DNA from: Lathyrus oleraceus
Lineage: Eukaryota; Streptophyta; Magnoliopsida; Fabales; Fabaceae
DNA length: 64,000 bases
Direction of reading: 5' to 3'
Assembly (NCBI RefSeq): GCF_024323335.1
Contig: NC_066585.1
Span: 344,849,846 to 344,913,845, forward strand
In this document: piece after piece, positions 57,890-64,000 of the stretch
Position numbering within the stretch: position 1 is the first letter of the stretch
Layout: every line of letters begins with the position of its first letter
The notes under the pieces: model-generated
Database searches by the model: none
Told to the model about the DNA's origin: nothing
What the model saw: only the letters and a program-made list of their open reading frames with translations
Position numbers and translations under genes: made by a program

Positions 57890-59832
57890 ATCATGATAAT
57901 TAGTGGCTGAAACCTTTTTGGATGGAACACGGTTAAATGTGTAAGCTGTTGTCAATAATGCATGTCCCCAAAAGGAGTTTGGAAGATCGACGTGACTCAT
58001 CATGGATCGGACCATGTCCAACAGGGTTCGATTTCTTCTCTCAGATACACCATTCCATTGGGGTGTTCCAGGAGGAGTAAGTTGGGATAGGATCCCACAC
58101 TCTTTCAGATGGTCATCAAACCCTAGGCTTAAATACTCACCACCTCAATCTGATCGAAGAATTTTAATATTCTTACCTAGTTGGTTTTGTACTTCATTCT
58201 TGAATTCCTTGAACTTTTCAAAGGACTCTGATTTGTGTTTCATTAAATACACATAACCGTATCTACTGAAATCATCAGTGAATGGGATGAAGTACTGAAA
58301 ACCTCCTCTGGCTGGTATGTTCAGTGGTCCACATACATCAGTATGTATGAGGGCCAAAAGTTCATTAGCTCTTTCACCTTTTCCTGTGAATGGAGACTTT
58401 GTCATCTTTCCAATTAAACAAGATTTGCATGTCTCATATGATTCATAATCAAAAGAGTCCAAGAGTCCATCTTTATGGAGTTTGGAAATGCGTTTCTCAT
58501 TTATGTGGCCTAATCGACAATGCCAGAGGTAAGTTGGATTTAACTCATTAGGTTTCATCCTTTTAGTATTAATGTTATAAATAGGCATTTCAAGATCAAG
58601 GACATTTATTCCATTGTTCATTTGTGCAGTAGCATAGAATATATCATTCAAATAAATTGAGCAACAATTGTTCTTTATTATGAATGAAAAACCAAACTTG
58701 TCCAAACAAGAAACGGAAATAATATTCTTGCTAATTGCAGGTACATAATAACAGTTCTCTAACTGAATTATTACACCACTAGGTAAAGTCAATACATATA
58801 AGTTCCTACGGCTAAAGCAACAACCTTTTCTCTATTGCCAACTCGTAGGTCGACTTCACCTTTCGCCAATTTTCTACTCCTTTTTAGTCCCTGCACATTT
58901 GTACAAATGTGAGAACCGCATCCAGTATCTAATACCCATGATGTAGAAGTGGATAAATTAATTTCAATAACAAAAATACCTGAAGTTGAAGTCTTTACTC
59001 CATTCTTCTTATCTTCCAGGTACTTTGGGCAGTTTCTCTTCCAGTGTCAGGTCTTACCGTAATGGAAGCAGGTGCCTGCTTTTGCTATGCCTCCACTAGG
59101 CTTTAAAGTAGCAACAGTGGGTTTGGGTTTGGCAACTTCCTTGCCTTTCCCTTTATCACCTTGCTTAGTGGGCCTTTTGTTCTGTCTCTTTCCATTTCCG
59201 ATCATCAGAATGGACTTCCCTTTTGACTTCAGATTCTTCTCGGCAGTTCTTAACATGGCGAGCAGTTCAGGAAGAGATTTGTCCATATCAATCATATTGA
59301 AATTTAGGATAAATTGACTGAATCTATCTGGCAACGATTGCAAGATCAAATCAGTCGCAAGTTCCTTTTCGAGGGGAAAGCCCAATCTCTCAAGGTTTTC
59401 CATATACCCAATCATTTTGAGCACATGGGGATCTACAGGGGCTCCCTCAGCTAACGTGCTTTGAAAAAGGGCTTTTGAAACTTCAAACCTCTCATGCCTT
59501 GCTTGCTCTTGATAGAGCATCTTCAGGTGTTCGATCATATCGAGCGCTGACATGTTCTCATGTTGCTTTTGCAATTCTGAGTTCATGGTAGCTAGCATGA
59601 GACAAGCAGTCTCATTGGCATCATCGACATGCTTCTTATAAGCATCTCTTTCTGCCTTAGGTGCAGAACTAGGAGGTTCCTCTTCAAGAACAGGTGTCTC
59701 CAAGACATACAGCTTTTTATAATGTTTGAGGACAATCCTCAGGTTTCGGTGTCAATCCAGAAAATTTGTCCCAAACAATTTTTCTTTGTCAAGGATCGAT
59801 CACAAGATGTTGTTAGAGGTGTTTGTTGTCAT
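57890..59832 (-). pseudogene. Ty1/copia gag-protease-integrase, truncated and broken
   Basis: Gag starts at ATG 59832-59830; a TGA falls eleven codons in and another near 59755, then the frame is open from 59703 to 59047 (HENMSALDMIEHLKMLY, LPDRFSQFILNFNMID), the UBN2/copia gag. The zinc knuckle has lost its second Cys (CFHYGKT) and is followed by a stop. Protease: WVLDTGCGSHICTN. Integrase 58792-58145: HCRLGHINEKRISKLH and CKSCLIGKM form the zinc finger, HTDVCGPLN carries the first Asp; after LRSD a TGA replaces what is usually Arg. Downstream GVSERRNRTL has the catalytic Glu. Similarity ends near 57890 at NRVPSK. RT and RNase H are missing. Confidence 0.8.
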
Positions 59833-61557
59833 GGTAATCTACATAAGAATTAATGAAAATATAAGTATCATTGACATATTTAATTAGGCCTTTAATTAAA
59901 TATGCTCCCACTATTTTACTCAAAACAAATGACCCTCATCATTTGATTCGGAAAATCCCGTTGGAAGATTTTCTAGTGGTTCGAGATCCATGTTTCACTT
60001 CGTTCTAAGTCCGCGTAGGCGGATTATACAAAACTAGGTTATTTAGGTAGGAACTCCTTCCAATTGTACAACTCTCGAAAATTTCAGTTGGGTGAATAAC
60101 TCCTTATTCCAATCCGTCATATGGATTATTCCCAACTCTTGCTTCTAAACATATATAATCTTATTATAATTTGTTTAGTTAAGTTTGACCCATTGTTTTA
60201 ACAGTTGGATATTACAATTATCCCATCGCACCTTACTAATTACGGAACATGCACCTCGCGTAGGCGAATCCTACATTATCCGATACTAGTCTTGATGAGT
60301 GTTAAAGCTTGGAAAGCATAAACTTAATATTTAATTTGAGGGAATTGTAATTTTTCTGATCTCACCGGCATGTTTATCATATAAACCATCTCTCACATGC
60401 ATCAACATACATTCACATGCATCAACATACATACATACATAATGAAACAGTTATGGTCGCTAGCGCAATTGTTCTCCCAAGCCAATGAGAGAACCTAAGC
60501 TAATTTAACAACGATCTAAGCTTCTCCAAGCAAGACCTTCAAGGTTATCCTCCTTTGGCACTGACTTCTTTGCTTTCTTCATATCATTACATTACAAAAG
60601 AAACTCGTTTTACATACGAGGGAGTGAGATGAGAAAAGAAGTTACATTTGGGAGATTAAGAGAGAGGCACGACACGCAGGTCGTATTTTAAAACCCAAAT
60701 CAGAATAAAGGAAAACTAAGGCCATAACCGATCACCACAAGACAATAATAAACACTTTATTATTATTATTATTAATTCCTTTAATTAATTAAAATCAAAT
60801 TAAATCTCGACGACCGATCACCATATTTTAATGAACAATTCATTTAAAATCAATGTCGCTTTTTCGCATCAACACTTGATACTTTTAAAGCACTGAGTTA
60901 GCCGAACGGGGGAATTTTGCCTTGCGTTAACCGGTCAACCATATGCGTTAACCGGTTAACACTGTTTGAAATCTGTTCAAAAAACTGTTTTCTGCCTTGC
61001 GTTAACCGGTTAACCAAATGCGTTAACCAGTTAACACTGTTTGAAAAAACTCAGAAAATTGAATTTCGTCTTGCGTTAACCGGTTAACACTGTTTGAAAA
61101 CCTTAAAAAAAATTATTTCGCATTGCGTTAACCGGTTAACCATATGCGTTAACCGGTTAACACTGTTCCAAAAGGTGTTTAGGAAGCACAACTCTTGTGC
61201 AGTCACACCCCAATCGCATAACAATTTCAGACCGTCACTAACCTTGATGCACCAATTTCAGACCGTCAAACACATCTCGATTGTTAAGTCAGTATGATTG
61301 ATCAACACGTCATTGCTTCACCATACTAATGTCGTGTCAAGAAGCAAATGACCATTGAACGCTCAAAGGAAAACAATCATTGAGTGTTTGAATGAACGAA
61401 ACGAGAACAATATATCATATATAATGTATTTTGCATCAGGATTACATATATCATATATATGTAACTTGATCGATCTCAATTTAATCTTTGATTCAATCTG
61501 TCTTTAATCATATTAATACAGAACAAAAACAATTATCAGATTCATGGTTTCGTAAGT
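59833..61557 (-). other. Unusually long leader between copia PBS and gag
   Basis: About 1.7 kb without a gene. Near gag the minus strand reads TTAATTCTTATGTAG just before the ATG region, a fair 3' splice site, so this may be a leader intron. 60926-61161 holds the GTTAACCGGTTAAC cluster. Confidence 0.5.
60926..61161. repeat. Seven GTTAACCGGTTAAC palindromes
   Basis: 14-bp palindromes start at 60926 (one mismatch), 60947, 61001, 61022 (one mismatch), 61075, 61127 and 61148; the other five are perfect. Three pairs are each exactly 21 bp apart; pairs or singles are 52-54 bp apart. Each is preceded by GC and most are followed by ACTGTTTGAA or CA. Confidence 0.9.
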
Positions 61558-61570
61558 GGCTCTGATACCA
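61558..61570 (-). promoter_or_regulatory. Primer-binding site, initiator tRNA-Met type
   Basis: Minus strand TGGTATCAGAGCC, one base inside the LTR end. This is the usual copia primer site and sets the element's orientation. Confidence 0.9.
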
Positions 61571-61571
61571 C

Positions 61572-62744
61572 TGAAGGAGAATTGCCATCCAAGGCGCAGC
61601 GGAATATAAAAATTTCTCCTTTAGTGATCCTTACGAATGGGCATGATCAGTGATAGAATCGTTACCTCTTGTGGCGATTCAAACCTTTGGTGCAGATTCC
61701 TTATAACGATCAAAACCTTGGATACAAATCCACAGGGCAATCACGAACGTTGAACGATGACAACGTCTCTACTCAGTCCACATGAACGGGTTCCTTCAAT
61801 CTCAGTGCTAGCTGGTACGAATGAAGGCTTTGAGTGAGAGAGAGAGAGGGAAAAGAAATTCCAAGTCTCTACTTGAATTTCAGTCTGAGTGGAGTTTTTA
61901 ATGCTTCTACCCAAGGGGTTCTATTTATAGAACCACTTGTGTGGGCTTCAAGCTAAAAAGCCCACTTAAATGTATTTTGGCCTATATCTCATAATATGCC
62001 AAAATCACCCAAGACACGAAAATGTCATGTGATCTGACAAAACCTCTTGTGATAATAATTATCTGTATAATTACCCCTTTGCCCTTATGTCTATATTGAA
62101 CACAAGGTATAGACCGTGTCATCGTTGTCCAGTTCAATATTGGGCCCATAGATATTTATCCTGTTACGCAGGATGGGCAAATTCCATCTAGGACACTCAT
62201 GTCCCTCAACATGCTTTGTGGAGTACCCATCAACTGTCTTTATGGTTATCCAGTTACGGACAACGTTGGATCAGCAATAAAGCACTCGACTCTACATCTA
62301 GGATCCATAGTGGTTTTAGGTCGAAGAGTGATATACACTATTATCACCATGAGAATAACTTATGACACCTTGCATAACTTTCTATATAGTATTCTCACAG
62401 TGGGTCAATCCGGTATAAATATTACTCCTAATATTCATACCTATGTTTAAGACTTTATAACTCTTTATCCATGATCCATGAGATGTGATCATCAGTCTAC
62501 AAACATAATAGTCTTAATGCTTTAATGTTATCCCACTTCACACTAAAGCTCGACTATGGATACTTTAAGAATAGTGTCCTTATGTTTAATGTGTTCTCAT
62601 GATTAAGTCACATTTAATACATTAAACGGACTATCTATTCCAGGGACTTTATTAAACAACCATAATAAAGAAAAAGCCTTTTATTATTAATAAATAATTC
62701 GATACAAGTACCAAAAGTATTGGCCTCTAGGGCTTACACCAACA
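61572..62744 (-). repeat. 5' LTR of the Ty1/copia element (1173 bp)
   Basis: Minus strand TGTTGGTGTAAGCCCTAG at 62744, ending CTTCA at 61572, followed by one base and the PBS. Contains no ORF. The 3' LTR is not in the window to the left (the element is cut near 57890), so target duplication cannot be tested. Confidence 0.85.
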
Positions 62745-63402
62745 GAATGATGGTTGTGAGATTTCATAAAGAGGGGTTTCTGGTTAGAATAAGATATGAA
62801 GTGGTAGTATTGGTTCAGGTGTAGGTGAGATAGTAGAGGTTAGAATTTCAGAAAGTGATAGTGAGGGTGGTCGAACGGTGACATTTGGATTTGTAGTTTG
62901 GAGAGAAGAGGATGGAAGGAAGTGACGTTGTAAACAAGTATGTGGAAATGGGACATAAGAAATCAGTTTGGTTGATGTGATGGATGAACTGTTATCAGCA
63001 GTAAGTAGGCGAATTTCAGAAGGAACAGACTTACCATAAGCAGTTCATGTAGAAGTAGCTTCAGAGGCTCTGGGTTCTTCAGCAGAAGTATCCAGATTCT
63101 CCCTAGAAGCCTTAAACTTCTTGTCCATCCTCTCAGAATGCTTCTTATAAATCTTCCTCCTCTTCTTCTTAGAAGTAGTTTCAAAAGCTGCAAGAATAGA
63201 ATCTGCATGTCATTTATCTACAAATCCTACCACATCTTCTAGAGGATATGGATTTGAGAAGATATGAAAGTCGTCAAAAAGCATCCTTCTGTTGTGGATA
63301 ACTTCCTTGGGTGTTTCAGCAGAGGGCTTATAACAACAGTAATGATGCCCATATTCTTCAGACCCTTAGCGCTACGCATCCCTCAAGCTAGAGGTTGCAT
63401 AC
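62745..63402 (-). other. Unassigned segment with a short lysine-rich frame
   Basis: The minus strand at about 63185-63030 reads TSKKKRRKIYKKHSERMDKK and a Ser/Glu-rich continuation before a stop. It may be part of a retroelement ORF or of a host gene. Nothing else was recognised. Confidence 0.3.
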
Positions 63403-64000
63403 TGTAACACCTCAAAATTTGCCCTCCTCTCTTGGGACTAGCATATCATATTGCATATCATTTTTAGGTTATTAGGCATTGAATATTGCATATCATGTGG
63501 TTACATTGTGCAAGTCATCCTCTCAAGTCTTGATCAGAAGATGAAGAGGTCATGGTGCAAGCTAGGGTTTCATTGGACTGGTCATCAATCATCTGAGGAT
63601 GTGGAGGTCCCAATTAGGGTTTTGTGATTCTCAAGGAGCTTGGTCTTCATATTGATTGAAATGATACATCATCATCATCATGGTCTTGTATTATCCAGAA
63701 GATTCAAGAAGATTGATCAGATACCTTGAGATTAGGGTTTTGACCACTGGTCAACCCTAATCAGTTGCATTGGGCCAATCAGGGCATGATCAGGAGATGG
63801 GGTCTATGATGTATATGAGGATCATCACATGATTATTGAGCTAATTGAGGCTAGGATTTCATCCTTGGGCCATTTCATTAGAAGATTGGAGCTCAGTTTG
63901 ATCAGTGATATGCCAAATTCATCTATCAGTTGAAAAAGTCAACTGTGGTCAACTGTGCATGATTTAATGGATTTGGAGGTGGAATTGAGTTGGATACACT
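63403..64000 (+). repeat. LTR start (TGTAACACC type), runs off the right edge
   Basis: TGTAACACCTCAAAATTTGC is a common start of large Fabeae gypsy LTRs. The text then has the style of the Ogre-like LTRs (AATTAGGGTTTTG, CATCATCATCATGG). No gene before the edge. Confidence 0.5.

Noticed and set aside
1..64000. tRNA, rRNA or organelle genes
   Set aside because: None was recognised; the only tRNA-like words are the PBS complements.

Overview
The window is nuclear DNA of a flowering plant, most likely a legume of the pea/vetch/lentil tribe (Fabeae). It is AT-rich, almost all transposable elements, and carries very long Ogre-like (Tat lineage) LTRs of the kind best known from Pisum and Vicia. The species call is inference; there is no rRNA, tRNA or other marker gene. 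Only one clearly intact, probably host-encoded gene is visible: an intronless 238-codon reading frame of unknown function at 51616-52332.

Layout. 1-10732: an Athila-type Ty3/gypsy element on the minus strand, entering from the left edge, with 5' LTR 9009-10732, tRNA-Asp-type PBS, a broken gag, a nearly intact pol and two related ORFs after pol. It sits inside an Ogre-type LTR (10733-13978). 13979-15215: a decayed plant-mobile-domain gene with a retained intron. 15220-19460: the 3' end of a plus-strand Ogre-like element (integrase, then a 3' untranslated region with twelve 123-bp repeats), followed by its probable LTR, 19463-20699 and 33360-35433. That LTR is split by a minus-strand Ogre element: 3' LTR 20700-25432, PPT, 3' UTR, integrase, two RNase H domains, RT, protease and a cut 5' end near 33345. 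35440-37700: a decayed Mutator-like element with a small convergent ORF.

37705-38574: a pseudogene copy of the host gene. 39420-43156: two LTR remnants with coding-phase minisatellites. 43157-46560: a LINE interrupted by a 1518-bp solo LTR with a perfect 5-bp target duplication. 47449-51633: fourteen near-identical ~299-bp tandem units, each carrying the 5' leader, start codon and first codons of the host gene; the last unit runs into the intact gene. 53330-62744: a second LINE fragment, LTR remnants and a minus-strand Ty1/copia element (LTR 61572-62744). Another LTR starts at 63403 and leaves the window.

The most unusual objects are the tandemly amplified promoter/leader of the host gene, with a G-box in 12 of 14 units, and a theme seen in unrelated retroelements: clusters of short palindromes of quite different sequence, repeatedly paired at exactly 21 bp.
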